A stretch of 64,000 bases of DNA from UBA12191 sp009937185 (lineage in GTDB: Bacteria > Planctomycetota > UBA8108 > UBA1146), in NCBI GenBank assembly GCA_938075155.1, contig CALJGL010000008.1:1-64000 (forward strand), written 5' to 3'. A program made the position numbers and the translations under genes. Position 1 is the stretch's first letter; every line of letters begins with the position of its first letter. The notes beneath the pieces were generated by a model. It made no database searches. It was not told the DNA's origin and worked only from the letters and a program-made list of their open reading frames with translations. Of the stretch, positions 18,985-27,885 are shown piece after piece.

Positions 18985-20709
18985 TCACAGTGTTGATCTA
19001 AGATGTTGAATTTGATGGTCGGTATTTCCCGAAAATTGAATTTGAGGCATACGCCAGCCATTCACGGGAATTTGAAAGCCCTGCCTTTGCAGATCATGGG
19101 CTCTAAGGCAAAGAGCGGCTCCAGCCATCAATGCGCGGGATACACGGGCGACACTTCGCCCAGCAGGGAATTCGAGTGTCGTTCCCCGAGTCCATTCATT
19201 GAAGGCTCCCATTGCGGGTCCACACCAGATTTGATAATCGAGTGCTCTTTGAGGATCTCCACTATTTGCCCAGTCAGATGATTTACCAAGATACCATCTG
19301 AAGATCAGAGCCATCCGATGATGCGAGTCCTGCTCTGCTCGCTCGATTTGTGAAGGTTCTCTTTCGAGGAAGAAGTTTCGAGTATGACTCCACACTTCCT
19401 CTAGAGGCATTCTGAAAATTTCATTTTCAATGCGTTGGCGATCATTGGCGGGAATCTCATCTATCGCATCGTAAGCTCTGTAGAGTTCAAGAAGTCTTCG
19501 TGCTCGCGGTCCAAACATTGTTCCTCTGCGGAGTACTTGCAGATGGACTCCCATCTCAAACATATCGGATGCTGGGGCCATGATGACATCGGCAGGTCCC
19601 GCAGTGGCCAATAGATCTCGGACTTTGGGACTGGAACCCGATTCCGAACAGGCCTGATGGACAGAGCCGACGACGACATAGCCCGCACCCAGTGCGAATG
19701 CTGCAGCGATGGCATCGGGAGTACCCAATCCACCTGCTGCTCCTATTCGTACCTTTGCCGTACGGTTCAGGTTTCCAGCGAGCGTATCTCTCAGCTTGCA
19801 GAATGCGGGAACGAGAGTTGTCAGGGGTCTGTTGTCGGTATGACCTCCCGAATCGGCTTCTGCAGTGAGGTCATCACAAAGAGGCCACTCTTTGGCCCAT
19901 TGAGCTTGTTCAGCAGTAATCTCTCCCGAAGCGAGTAATTTTCTGACGATGGGTTCTGGAGCGGGTGCAAGAAATTTGCGTGCGACCTCGAGTCGAGATG
20001 CCTTCGCCATGATGGAGGTTTTTGCCCGAACTTCTCCTCCGGGTCCTTTTTCTAGACCCTGTAAACGGAGTCTGATCAAGGGCTCGGAAATATCGAGATA
20101 TGCACTGGCTTCCACATGGCGAATCTCACGAGTCGAAATCAATCGAGAGACTTCATTTTCAATCGTAGGTTCAGAAGGGCTATGGATGAGATTACAGCCC
20201 CATGGTTTGTCCGGGCAACGGGACTGAAGTTCGGAGAGCGCTTGTGCGACCTTGTCAGGTGTTTGACCTGCGGCGCCGTAGAAACCCAGACTTCCATCTC
20301 TAGAGAGTGCCTCCACAAGATCAATGCTGGCAATGCCGTTGGCCATCGATCCGCCAACATACGCATGTGCCAATTGATGATCGCGCACGAAATCTGAAGA
20401 CCCCATTGAAGAAGTAGGGACAGAGGGAATCCATCCCGATATCGGGGGAGCCGTGGTTTGTATTTCTGTAGAATTAGGTGAGTGGGGGTCCGGCGCAGAT
20501 GACTTCCAGGTACGAGGATTCTCTGCAGTCCCGCCAAGAAACCAACTTGAGTTTAGATCGAAAAATGCATTTTCAAACGGGGTTTCACTCCATGAAGCAG
20601 AGGAATTCCACAACGCTTGCGGGGGAAGTCCCGGTACTTCAGAGAGAGAATCCGATGAGTGGGATCTTTCCCCGAATTCCTTCGATTGTGATCCGAATTC
20701 GGATGCCAT
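18985..20709 (-). CDS. pfaD: PUFA-synthase enoyl reductase (PfaD/Pfa1-like)
   Basis: This is a 574-aa FMN-dependent TIM-barrel enoyl reductase of the PfaD type, related to 2-nitropropane dioxygenase. The N-terminal 90 residues carry a PfaD-type insert. The barrel includes the phosphate-binding GAAGGLGTPDAIAAAF segment followed by GYVVVGS. The C-terminal third (PEDFKR-like helical part, EEVWSHTRNFF) matches PfaD rather than FabK. It reduces enoyl intermediates on the Pfa carrier domains. It is the first gene of the lipid operon, with a GGGGAGG ribosome site just before the ATG. The order ER, then KS-AT-ACP-KR-DH, then KS-CLF-AT-DH-DH is the order of terrestrial myxobacterial pfa1-pfa2-pfa3. 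Confidence 0.9.
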   Translation of the reverse strand: MASEFGSQSKEFGERSHSSDSLSEVPGLPPQALWNSSASWSETPFENAFFDLNSSWFLGGTAENPRTWKSSAPDPHSPNSTEIQTTAPPISGWIPSVPTSSMGSSDFVRDHQLAHAYVGGSMANGIASIDLVEALSRDGSLGFYGAAGQTPDKVAQALSELQSRCPDKPWGCNLIHSPSEPTIENEVSRLISTREIRHVEASAYLDISEPLIRLRLQGLEKGPGGEVRAKTSIMAKASRLEVARKFLAPAPEPIVRKLLASGEITAEQAQWAKEWPLCDDLTAEADSGGHTDNRPLTTLVPAFCKLRDTLAGNLNRTAKVRIGAAGGLGTPDAIAAAFALGAGYVVVGSVHQACSESGSSPKVRDLLATAGPADVIMAPASDMFEMGVHLQVLRRGTMFGPRARRLLELYRAYDAIDEIPANDRQRIENEIFRMPLEEVWSHTRNFFLEREPSQIERAEQDSHHRMALIFRWYLGKSSDWANSGDPQRALDYQIWCGPAMGAFNEWTRGTTLEFPAGRSVARVSRALMAGAALCLRAHDLQRQGFQIPVNGWRMPQIQFSGNTDHQIQHLRSTL

Positions 20710-20901
20710 CGAGCCTCCCCGTATCTATTGCTGATCAGGTCCGAAGCAGCCCGGACCACGACCCGCCAAGATACATCCGGTAACGCACCGAAGCACCCAC
20801 AATGACCAGATCTGAGCCGATTATGGCGAATTAGAAGGGGACGAATTCCGAGAATCGGGAGCATCCCTCACGAGGTGAAGGAAGACGGATCCAGAGAGGA
20901 T
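20710..20901 (-). promoter_or_regulatory. Leader/intergenic region before the pfa-ole operon
   Basis: These 192 bases separate the beta-helix lipoprotein stop from pfaD. They are the widest gap between 1 and 33373, so an own promoter for the lipid operon would most likely sit here. I see a short hairpin at 20738-20757 (GGTCCG, eight-base loop, CGGACC) about 30 bases before the pfaD start. No U-tract follows, so it is not a clear terminator. A CATAAT box on the minus strand lacks a matching -35 element. Read-through from the upstream operon cannot be excluded. Confidence 0.35.
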
Positions 20902-23643
20902 CTAAGGTTGAATGATCAAGTCGTATTCGAGAGGGCCTATTAAGGTCGAATCTGAGCAAGAAACCCGTAAAACCAGCACTCCATTGGTATCTGGTACTGC
21001 TTCGACGAAAAAGGGATCGAAGAAGAAGGGCGGGGTGGCTTGACGAGTTTGAATAATTTCAGATCCGTCGGCTGAATATTGACTCAAGACAGGGGTCAAT
21101 AGTGAAGATATTCGCTTGGCGAGAGCCTCCACCCGGACAGGATTTGTCGTTGGGAGCTGAACTCTGACCCAGTCGATATCAGAGGAAGTCGAGAGGGATC
21201 CCTGTATGCGAAATGATCCGCCCGAGAAGAGAGGAGTCGTCTCTAGGGAGTCATTCAATGCATCTAGGTTGATATCTTCGTCGATTTGCGTTCCGACTCT
21301 ATGACGGATCACTCGATAGACATCTGACCCATTTTCTAAACCGGAATAAGGAACCAGTCTGATCTCACAATCATCTCCGTCGACCATTCCGTCCAATTGC
21401 AACTGTAACTCATTGTCATTGATCAGCAGAGTTTGAAAGTCGCTTTGATCGACGCCATTGACGTATATCCGCACTGAATTTTTGACGTTCAGGGAGAAGG
21501 GGCGAGTGAAAACGAGAGTCACGGTATCGGTTGTCAAAGGTGTCGCAGGAGAGGGTGTGATCGAGATCAGTTCTGTATTTCGAGGAGGATCCGCCAATGC
21601 TGGATCTGGCCCCACAAATGAGAGTGGGTTATTTCCACTGGGTCCCAGATTCTCAGGGAAACCATCGAGTCCGGTTACAAAAGGGTTACCACCATTCTCG
21701 GCGAGGGTCCCTGGTAACGGAGTCGAGTCTTCGTCGGGACCTTGATCCTGATTCCAAACAAAGACAGCGACAGAAGCAGAAGCGATGCTCGGGGCAGGAT
21801 CCAATGAATATTGTCCGCCTTGAAGCAAGCTACAACTTCTCAGCTGACCGTCGTCGCAGATTTCAACAGTTGCTCCTGGTGTCAGATTCAGAGGAATGTC
21901 CGCCAGTAAATTGCCATTGGGAAGGATCTGCCCACGGGTGTATTGACTGGGGCTTGCCAGAATCTGAGCGATGCCTACCTGGGATTGATTGGGAAGGTCG
22001 AGGGGGAGATTTGTTCCTGAGATCAGGCAGTACTGAAGGTTTGAAAAGTCTGCATTGCTGACGAAATCAGAAGCAATACTATCCTGAAGCGCTATTTGTC
22101 CTCGGTCAGCCTGGAGGGGACCGAGAAGGTTTCCTTCGAGCCAACAGTTGGTTGCAAAAATGGAGCAGAGATCGAGTGTGGCGATCCCGAATCCGGCATT
22201 TCCTATAATGTTACAGTTTCTCGCCTGAGGTTGAGATCCATTTGGAATGGAAGAAACAAGCAGTCCATCGCCGCTATTCGCACTGATCTGACATCGTGAA
22301 ATTCTGAACGCTGCGGGAGCATCTCCATCCAGAAACACTCCTGTTGCTCCGTTATCATTGATCAGGGAGTCATCGATGCGTACCCGGATATCTGTGGAAT
22401 CAGATGGAGTGCTATCGACATCTATAACGATTCCTTCAAGAGCATTTCCTGAGATGCGGCAGTTACGTATCTTGACACGTGTTGAAGATTCTTCGATCGT
22501 ACCTGGGATCAGAGGAGGGACTGCTGCAAGGTCGAGGTCGATACCCTCGTCACCATTATTGAGAATGTTGCAGCGGGTAATCTCAATCTTCGCTTGTTTA
22601 TCAAAACCGGTATAGATCCATTGACTCTCGATACCTTCGTTCAGATTGTTTCGAATCTCTGAATTGTCGATACGGATTTCGGGGATGCCGACAATTCTCA
22701 AACCTTCACCGTTGCAGTTTGTGATCAGGCAGTTCGCGACGAGAACCTCAATCACATTTCCTTCAAGGAAATCCGACCTTAGGTCCATGCCTTGGGTGAT
22801 CGCACCTGAAAGTTGGCAACGGGTGATCCTAGAGAAAGAATCTTCTGCAAAAACACAACTCTCCGCAATTCCATTTCCGGCAAGGCTGAGTCCATCGATG
22901 CCATTGAGAGCTTCTCCGGGCCTGAGGTTTACAAGGTCCGTTGAAAACAGGATGCCAAATTGAGTTAAGAGTTCATCTGGGTTACGAGTGAGAGGATCGA
23001 ATGATTCTTCGAAACCTCCGAAAACCATCATTCCGGGAAGAAGGAACAAATTCTCGGGATAAAGGCCTTCGGCGACATGAAGATTGACTCCTCCAAGTGG
23101 AATACTGGAGGCAATGGCAGCTCCCATGGTAGGAAATGCACTCGCCGGAGTCAGGCCGTTAGCACCTGCAGATGAGGCTCCAGATCGAATGTATCGGATC
23201 GGGTGGGGAGTCGCTGGCCAAGATGGGAATTTGGGACTGACTTCATTGTCCTCATCTCTCGCGAGGACCACGACATTCCAAGTTTGACCGTTGACCAATC
23301 CTTCGATCATCGAGTGTGTTTCTCCTGTGACGATTTCAGTGGGATTGGCAAAATTGATGGGGGTTCCCCTTGGGGACATGTAGATGAGGTATTCGATGAG
23401 TTCATGTGGGGTCAAATCATCGGTGGCTTGCGCCCAGCCGACTTTGAGCCAACCGTCTCCAGCGACAAGGTCATTCAGTCCTGCGAATCGGGGATGGGTG
23501 ACGAGTGCTTGACCATTCGCTCCAAGACCACTACCGGGTTCAATAGAGATGACGTCTATCGTCGGTCTCTCAGGAGGAGTGAATCTGCTACATCCGATAA
23601 GAATGCAGGCGAGGTATAATGTATAAGTGAAGGTTCTTAGCAT
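20902..23643 (-). CDS. Parallel beta-helix lipoprotein with C-terminal PPC-like domain
   Basis: This is a 913-aa predicted lipoprotein. The signal peptide ends in the lipobox LIGC (Cys18). An Fn3-like domain (about 30-150) is followed by RYIRSGASSAGANG...AFPTMGAAI, the entry motif of DUF1565-type right-handed beta-helices. Many short N-rich turns follow (NNLNEGI, NSGDGL, NAGFGI). The C-terminal 120 residues (SSDIDWVRVQL ... VLVLRVSC) resemble a bacterial pre-peptidase C-terminal (PPC) domain. It starts six bases after the AlgE-like gene stop and is the last gene of the envelope operon. It is a paralogue of the protein at 36512-38926. A carbohydrate-binding or polysaccharide-lyase/epimerase-like role is possible, but no catalytic residues can be assigned. 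Confidence 0.72.
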   Translation of the reverse strand: MLRTFTYTLYLACILIGCSRFTPPERPTIDVISIEPGSGLGANGQALVTHPRFAGLNDLVAGDGWLKVGWAQATDDLTPHELIEYLIYMSPRGTPINFANPTEIVTGETHSMIEGLVNGQTWNVVVLARDEDNEVSPKFPSWPATPHPIRYIRSGASSAGANGLTPASAFPTMGAAIASSIPLGGVNLHVAEGLYPENLFLLPGMMVFGGFEESFDPLTRNPDELLTQFGILFSTDLVNLRPGEALNGIDGLSLAGNGIAESCVFAEDSFSRITRCQLSGAITQGMDLRSDFLEGNVIEVLVANCLITNCNGEGLRIVGIPEIRIDNSEIRNNLNEGIESQWIYTGFDKQAKIEITRCNILNNGDEGIDLDLAAVPPLIPGTIEESSTRVKIRNCRISGNALEGIVIDVDSTPSDSTDIRVRIDDSLINDNGATGVFLDGDAPAAFRISRCQISANSGDGLLVSSIPNGSQPQARNCNIIGNAGFGIATLDLCSIFATNCWLEGNLLGPLQADRGQIALQDSIASDFVSNADFSNLQYCLISGTNLPLDLPNQSQVGIAQILASPSQYTRGQILPNGNLLADIPLNLTPGATVEICDDGQLRSCSLLQGGQYSLDPAPSIASASVAVFVWNQDQGPDEDSTPLPGTLAENGGNPFVTGLDGFPENLGPSGNNPLSFVGPDPALADPPRNTELISITPSPATPLTTDTVTLVFTRPFSLNVKNSVRIYVNGVDQSDFQTLLINDNELQLQLDGMVDGDDCEIRLVPYSGLENGSDVYRVIRHRVGTQIDEDINLDALNDSLETTPLFSGGSFRIQGSLSTSSDIDWVRVQLPTTNPVRVEALAKRISSLLTPVLSQYSADGSEIIQTRQATPPFFFDPFFVEAVPDTNGVLVLRVSCSDSTLIGPLEYDLIIQP

Positions 23644-23649
23644 GTGACC

Positions 23650-25458
23650 TCAAAAATAGTATTTGATCTGAACTGAGGAAAACCAACCGGAGTCTGCATC
23701 GGGACCAAATGCATCCCCTGGAAGAAAGTGACCGACTTCAAACTCCAGATCGAATTGATCCATAAAGTCGTTGAATCCGATCACAAGATCGATTTCTGAC
23801 CCGAGATCGGTATCCAAGCCATTGGGACTCGCTTTAAGTCTGGATCTTCGCAGGGAATCTGCAGCCTCTACCTGATTATATCGATGAAACACCAGATCAA
23901 TGCTGAAGTTTTTCATGGGTTTGAGTCCGCCACCAATGGTGAAGATGGACATGTTGGAAAGCTCAGGTCTGAGTAGGACTCCGAGATATCTATAGGAAGA
24001 TATTCCATAGTATCGGGAATTATTGTCCTGATATCCCGTCTGGCGAAAATTGTTGTCGGTGCCATCGTCCGGATCAGAATCTCCTGATCCCCAAGCCCAG
24101 CCGCCAAACAAGTAAGGATTCATCGGTAATTTGTCGAATCGACGTGCCACAGAGGCATCGATTCCAAATGCTGAAATCTTGTCGAAACCGCTGACTCCAT
24201 CGACATATGCTCCGTCGACCCACCAGCGGAGATCCCCATCCATGGCTCTTCCATTTGATTGGAACCCGACGAAGAAGGGAGATTCATTGAGTCTTTGAAC
24301 AGGGAGGGAAGGATCGATAGTTCGATCCTGAAGAATATCAATGATGTAGATCGCATGTTGTGTCTTCGATTTTGGACGCCAGCGACCCACGAAAATGTGT
24401 TGATGACGATCTTCTATTTCAACAGGAGGAGATCCAAAGAACGAAGACCATGATGCTTCAATAGAGAACGGACCCTTTTCCCAGCCGACTCGAATAGCAT
24501 CGAGAGAAGTGTCGTAAAACCATTCTCTACCTTCATCGAAGTCCATTCGACCCACTTGTAATGAGATGGGTTGTCCTCCAAGACCTCGTTGAAAATAGTA
24601 GAGTTCTTCTAGGCCCGTTTTATCTTCTGAAAGTGTGACGGCTTCGTCATCTTCTGCAGTTGTTGAATTTTTGGTACGCCCTTTTGCAAAGAGGAAACGA
24701 TCATCGTCGATAGACCATAAAGCTTGAAGTGACAGAGACCACTCTTGATCTTCTCTATTCGCTTCTTCAAAGTCATCGAGATCCATATTTTCACGTTCTT
24801 CATGTTCAAAGTAGAGTCTTCCGGAAATCCCGAGACGATCGTTCAGGAACTTTGTCCCAGTTTTTGGTCTTCTATCGTCACGGTCATAAAGAGGCACTGC
24901 TACTTTTCGAAAGATACCTTCAGGAATCTCAGTCGAACTTCCGATACGGCATGGAATTCCATGGACTATCAGTATAGGAATTCCATCTTCGTCTAATTCC
25001 TGAGCTTCGACATACCCTTCAAGCTCCAATAGGCCCAATTTCTTTGGCTTAGGCGAAGTTTCAACTTCAATCTCAACAGCCTTGAATTGTAATGGGCTGG
25101 TGAATTCGCCTTCAATTTCAACGCGCCAACCTAGTTTTATTTCATGAAGCTCGTGAGATTCACCTTCGTTGTCGGCATCGTCGAAATCGGTGTTGTCATC
25201 GATGAGGATAGTGAATGGACCAACCATCATCTGTGAGTTTTTAAGATTGACTTCCCGGACGATGCCTTTGATTTCTAGGAAATCAGCGTCTTCTTCTCTT
25301 ACCAATTTGACAGCGTTGAGAGTCTCTCCATCGAAGACTCCATCCACCTCTACTCGAGTTCCAGGTGCGAAAAGAATCTCGTCATTTTGTTTATCGTCCT
25401 TATTTATTCCATCTTGTCCGATGGTCAATGCCAGTAGGGTGATGAAGATTAAGCTCAT
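23650..25458 (-). CDS. AlgE-like outer-membrane beta-barrel with N-terminal DUF5666-like domains
   Basis: This protein of about 602 residues has a signal peptide, two small beta domains (about 20-150, with pattern 'TRVEVDGVFDGETLNAVKL') and then a long barrel region of alternating aromatic strands. It ends WFSSVQIKYYF with the C-terminal Phe typical of outer-membrane barrels. The barrel resembles the alginate-export (AlgE) family, so it probably passes a polymer or anionic sugar across the outer membrane. The ATG at 25458 has a perfect AAGGAG site and overlaps the kinase stop by one base (TAATG). A TTG at 25476 would add MARSSL and give the signal peptide a positive charge, so the start is uncertain. 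No alginate polymerase (Alg8/Alg44) is nearby, so the substrate need not be alginate. Confidence 0.75.
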   Translation of the reverse strand: MSLIFITLLALTIGQDGINKDDKQNDEILFAPGTRVEVDGVFDGETLNAVKLVREEDADFLEIKGIVREVNLKNSQMMVGPFTILIDDNTDFDDADNEGESHELHEIKLGWRVEIEGEFTSPLQFKAVEIEVETSPKPKKLGLLELEGYVEAQELDEDGIPILIVHGIPCRIGSSTEIPEGIFRKVAVPLYDRDDRRPKTGTKFLNDRLGISGRLYFEHEERENMDLDDFEEANREDQEWSLSLQALWSIDDDRFLFAKGRTKNSTTAEDDEAVTLSEDKTGLEELYYFQRGLGGQPISLQVGRMDFDEGREWFYDTSLDAIRVGWEKGPFSIEASWSSFFGSPPVEIEDRHQHIFVGRWRPKSKTQHAIYIIDILQDRTIDPSLPVQRLNESPFFVGFQSNGRAMDGDLRWWVDGAYVDGVSGFDKISAFGIDASVARRFDKLPMNPYLFGGWAWGSGDSDPDDGTDNNFRQTGYQDNNSRYYGISSYRYLGVLLRPELSNMSIFTIGGGLKPMKNFSIDLVFHRYNQVEAADSLRRSRLKASPNGLDTDLGSEIDLVIGFNDFMDQFDLEFEVGHFLPGDAFGPDADSGWFSSVQIKYYF

Positions 25459-26570
25459 TAGAGAACTCCTTGCCAATCTCCACTGTCGTGGAGTAGATCA
25501 TCCAAGTCACTTTTTAGTTGGTGCAGCAATGAATCAGGTCGATTTCGTCTAGAATATATAAGAAGTAATCTTGTGAAGGTTGAAGCGGTCCAAGTTTTTA
25601 TCCGATTCGAATCGACTCCTCTTGAGTTTGCTGATCGAATCAATTTCAGAGCCACTTCTTTCCATGGAACAGGACAGCCTTGATATGAGCGTAATCTCAT
25701 ATGAGCAATGATATTCCCTACGTCCAAGCCGGGGTCTGAGTAGGCCAAGAGGTCCATGTCGAGTAGGTATGTTTCATCACCTGAAACAAGAACTTGCTTA
25801 TCATGGAAGTCTCGATGGCAAAGAACAGGCTCTTGAGAATCCAAAGATTTTAATCTGGAAATCACTTCTTCAACCAATGGGGTGACGTCTTCTGGAGCGT
25901 CCCTCAGCATACGGTTGAAAACTTGAAGACGTTTTTCAAGAATCTCAATTTCATCTTCAGTTGTATGGCTTGGGAGATCTTCAGCGATATCGCTTTCGGA
26001 GAGCCATTCGAGAATGTTATCCAAAGCGGTTCCGTGTCGAGGGTCCCAAAGTCCGGATTTCCAAAGAGAATTGAGACTTTTTCCAGGGGCGGCTTCAAGA
26101 GTGAGTGTTTTAATGTCTTCTCGCCAGTCAAGGACGGCGGGGACAGAAATATTGCGTTCAGGGTTACCCGAAGCGAGGCATTTCCACCGCTTTAAGATTT
26201 GGCGATCCTTGCGGAATATTTTCGCGAATTTATCAGGACCTAATCTGAATATAGCTCTACTGCCGATTCTCCACGCTAAGAGTTCCACGGGTGTACCTGT
26301 CGATATCCAATGATTCATTGCTGCTGAGATGGCGGGGAGACGCGTATCGTTTAGCGCAGCCAGAGGTTTCATTTTTCCTTCGGTGTTCACATGGAACCAA
26401 TTCACGGCGTGATCACTAGATTCACCATGCAGGCAGTACCAACCACCTTTTTTGGATTCTTCTACTCGGACCCAAGGACCTTTATCACGAAGAGCTCGAT
26501 CAAGAGGTGAGATCAAATGATCGGTCCATTGTGGGGTTGCTTCCTTATTGGAAGAGCTGGATTTATCCAT
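25458..26570 (-). CDS. APH/choline-kinase-fold phosphotransferase (second of a pair)
   Basis: This protein of about 370 residues has the protein-kinase-like fold of the aminoglycoside phosphotransferase family. The catalytic loop reads HRDFHDKQ and the Mg-binding motif LLDMD, followed by DPGLDVGN, typical of the family. The catalytic-loop Asn of the canonical HGDxxxxN is Gln here. A longer frame begins at 26663. I chose the ATG at 26570, preceded by GGTGG at six bases, overlapping the previous stop (26563) slightly. It sits between another kinase of the same fold and an outer-membrane barrel, in an operon with glycosyltransferases and an ABC exporter. It therefore likely phosphorylates a sugar or lipid-linked glycan rather than an antibiotic. 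The substrate is unknown. Confidence 0.78.
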   Translation of the reverse strand: MDKSSSSNKEATPQWTDHLISPLDRALRDKGPWVRVEESKKGGWYCLHGESSDHAVNWFHVNTEGKMKPLAALNDTRLPAISAAMNHWISTGTPVELLAWRIGSRAIFRLGPDKFAKIFRKDRQILKRWKCLASGNPERNISVPAVLDWREDIKTLTLEAAPGKSLNSLWKSGLWDPRHGTALDNILEWLSESDIAEDLPSHTTEDEIEILEKRLQVFNRMLRDAPEDVTPLVEEVISRLKSLDSQEPVLCHRDFHDKQVLVSGDETYLLDMDLLAYSDPGLDVGNIIAHMRLRSYQGCPVPWKEVALKLIRSANSRGVDSNRIKTWTASTFTRLLLIYSRRNRPDSLLHQLKSDLDDLLHDSGDWQGVL

Positions 26571-27885
26571 CACCATCCACCGTTCGGAGCAATGAGTTGC
26601 ACCATTCGATGGATTTCTCCATCTCATCGGGCCATGTTTCCGAGAATGATCGAAATGGGTCAAAAGATCTTCTTAGTCGAGCCAAACAGCGACCAAAAAT
26701 AAGTTCTTCTTTTGATATTTTGCGAGGAGCACGCATCTGGTACTGCTCTAAGAGTGCTTGCGCCACGTCTTCCGATTCCCCTGCAAGGATGAGATCTTCC
26801 ATGAGAGATCCTAAGTCCATGCAAGCGAATCCTCTGCCGGCTCTGTCGAAGTCAAGAAAGATGATCTGGTCACCATCCTGAAGTATTTGAAGCCTATGGA
26901 GGTCACCATGGGCAAGAACAGAGGGTACAAGGTTTAGGCACTGAACATGATTTTTGAGTCTGTTTGAAAGTGACAGAAGAGAAAATCGCATCCCAGGTCT
27001 GAGATTTGATAGATCTGTGGCAAGGTTATCAATTTCTTTGACCATGATTTGTGGGGGAGGGTGAGTGCTTGTCTCCAGTGGGATTTGGTGAAGCTCATTG
27101 AGTGCCAATGCAATTTTTTGAGGGAGCTCACCAGCATTGGGTCCTGAGAAATCTAAATGATGACCTTCGATCCACTCATGCCCAAAGATGTTCATTGCAG
27201 GACTCGTACCTACAAATCGAGGTGTTTTGAAAAACTGACAATTCTTAGTGGCATTAGAAATGGCAAGAGCCAGCTCTAAAGATTTAGAAATGGTCTTTCG
27301 ATTTTCGACTTTTAAATGGAGTAACTTTCGAATCTTCTTGTCTTCATTCAAATTTCGCAATTTGACTTTTGTTTTAAGTACACACCTACGACCTGGTTTG
27401 TACGCGATCAATGAATGACGAGTAATGCTTCTTTGTAATCGCCAATCGTCATATGTGACCTCTCCCAGCATCGGCTCGAGGAGTCTCCTGAACCTACTGG
27501 GTTCAAAAATCCTTCGTAACTGAGGAATCTCTTCGTCACCCGGGAAGGGGACTCCAACGGTAAAGGACTCTTCATCTAGAAAGGCGGAATCGCCAACACT
27601 ATTTGTGCCTAGATTTTTTGTAAGGATCTTCTGATGGTAATCCTTTGCGGACTCAAGATTCCCAAAGATTCGAAGGCTAATTCCAGAAGGAGGAGTATCA
27701 GCCGAACCATCCTTCAGGCCTTTCACGAAGAGTCGACAAGATTCAGGTTTATTTCTAATGTAGGTCACGTGTTTAGGAAGGTTTTCAATTTCGAAAACCC
27801 ATCCCTTTTTATGCCATTTCTCCCAAAGTTCGCCGGAGAAAAAGGCAGATAAACTCGGTGGTGAATTGGGTGGAATTGGAATCAT
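26563..27885 (-). CDS. APH/choline-kinase-fold phosphotransferase (first of a pair)
   Basis: This is a 440-aa protein of the aminoglycoside/choline-kinase phosphotransferase fold. The N-lobe has a plausible lysine in SLIAYKPGRRCVLK. The catalytic loop is HGDLHRLQ, with Gln in place of the usual Asn, and the metal motif is FLDFD, followed by a CMDLGSLMEDL helix. About 130 extra residues precede the kinase domain and do not resemble anything I recognise. The ATG overlaps the ABC transporter stop as ATGA. The pairing of two divergent kinases directly behind an exporter suggests two sequential phosphorylations or a heteromeric complex. Resistance to aminoglycosides is not supported by the context. 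Confidence 0.77.
   Translation of the reverse strand: MIPIPPNSPPSLSAFFSGELWEKWHKKGWVFEIENLPKHVTYIRNKPESCRLFVKGLKDGSADTPPSGISLRIFGNLESAKDYHQKILTKNLGTNSVGDSAFLDEESFTVGVPFPGDEEIPQLRRIFEPSRFRRLLEPMLGEVTYDDWRLQRSITRHSLIAYKPGRRCVLKTKVKLRNLNEDKKIRKLLHLKVENRKTISKSLELALAISNATKNCQFFKTPRFVGTSPAMNIFGHEWIEGHHLDFSGPNAGELPQKIALALNELHQIPLETSTHPPPQIMVKEIDNLATDLSNLRPGMRFSLLSLSNRLKNHVQCLNLVPSVLAHGDLHRLQILQDGDQIIFLDFDRAGRGFACMDLGSLMEDLILAGESEDVAQALLEQYQMRAPRKISKEELIFGRCLARLRRSFDPFRSFSETWPDEMEKSIEWCNSLLRTVDGDG

Noticed and set aside
4801..20709. Heterocyst-glycolipid or ordinary modular polyketide cluster
   Set aside because: Repeated ACPs, a KS-CLF pair, FabA-like double hot-dog dehydratases and a PfaD-type reductase define a PUFA synthase. 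There is no modular repetition or terminal thioesterase.
20738..20757. Terminator or riboswitch before pfaD
   Set aside because: It is only a six-pair hairpin without a T-run and without any conserved riboswitch core that I can recognise.
23650..25458. An alginate biosynthesis operon
   Set aside because: Only the barrel resembles AlgE. There is no GDP-mannose dehydrogenase, Alg8/Alg44 polymerase, epimerase or acetylase gene nearby.
25458..27885. Aminoglycoside resistance genes
   Set aside because: The proteins have the APH fold, but they are embedded in a glycosyltransferase/ABC/AlgE operon. The fold covers many sugar and choline kinases, so nothing supports antibiotic modification.
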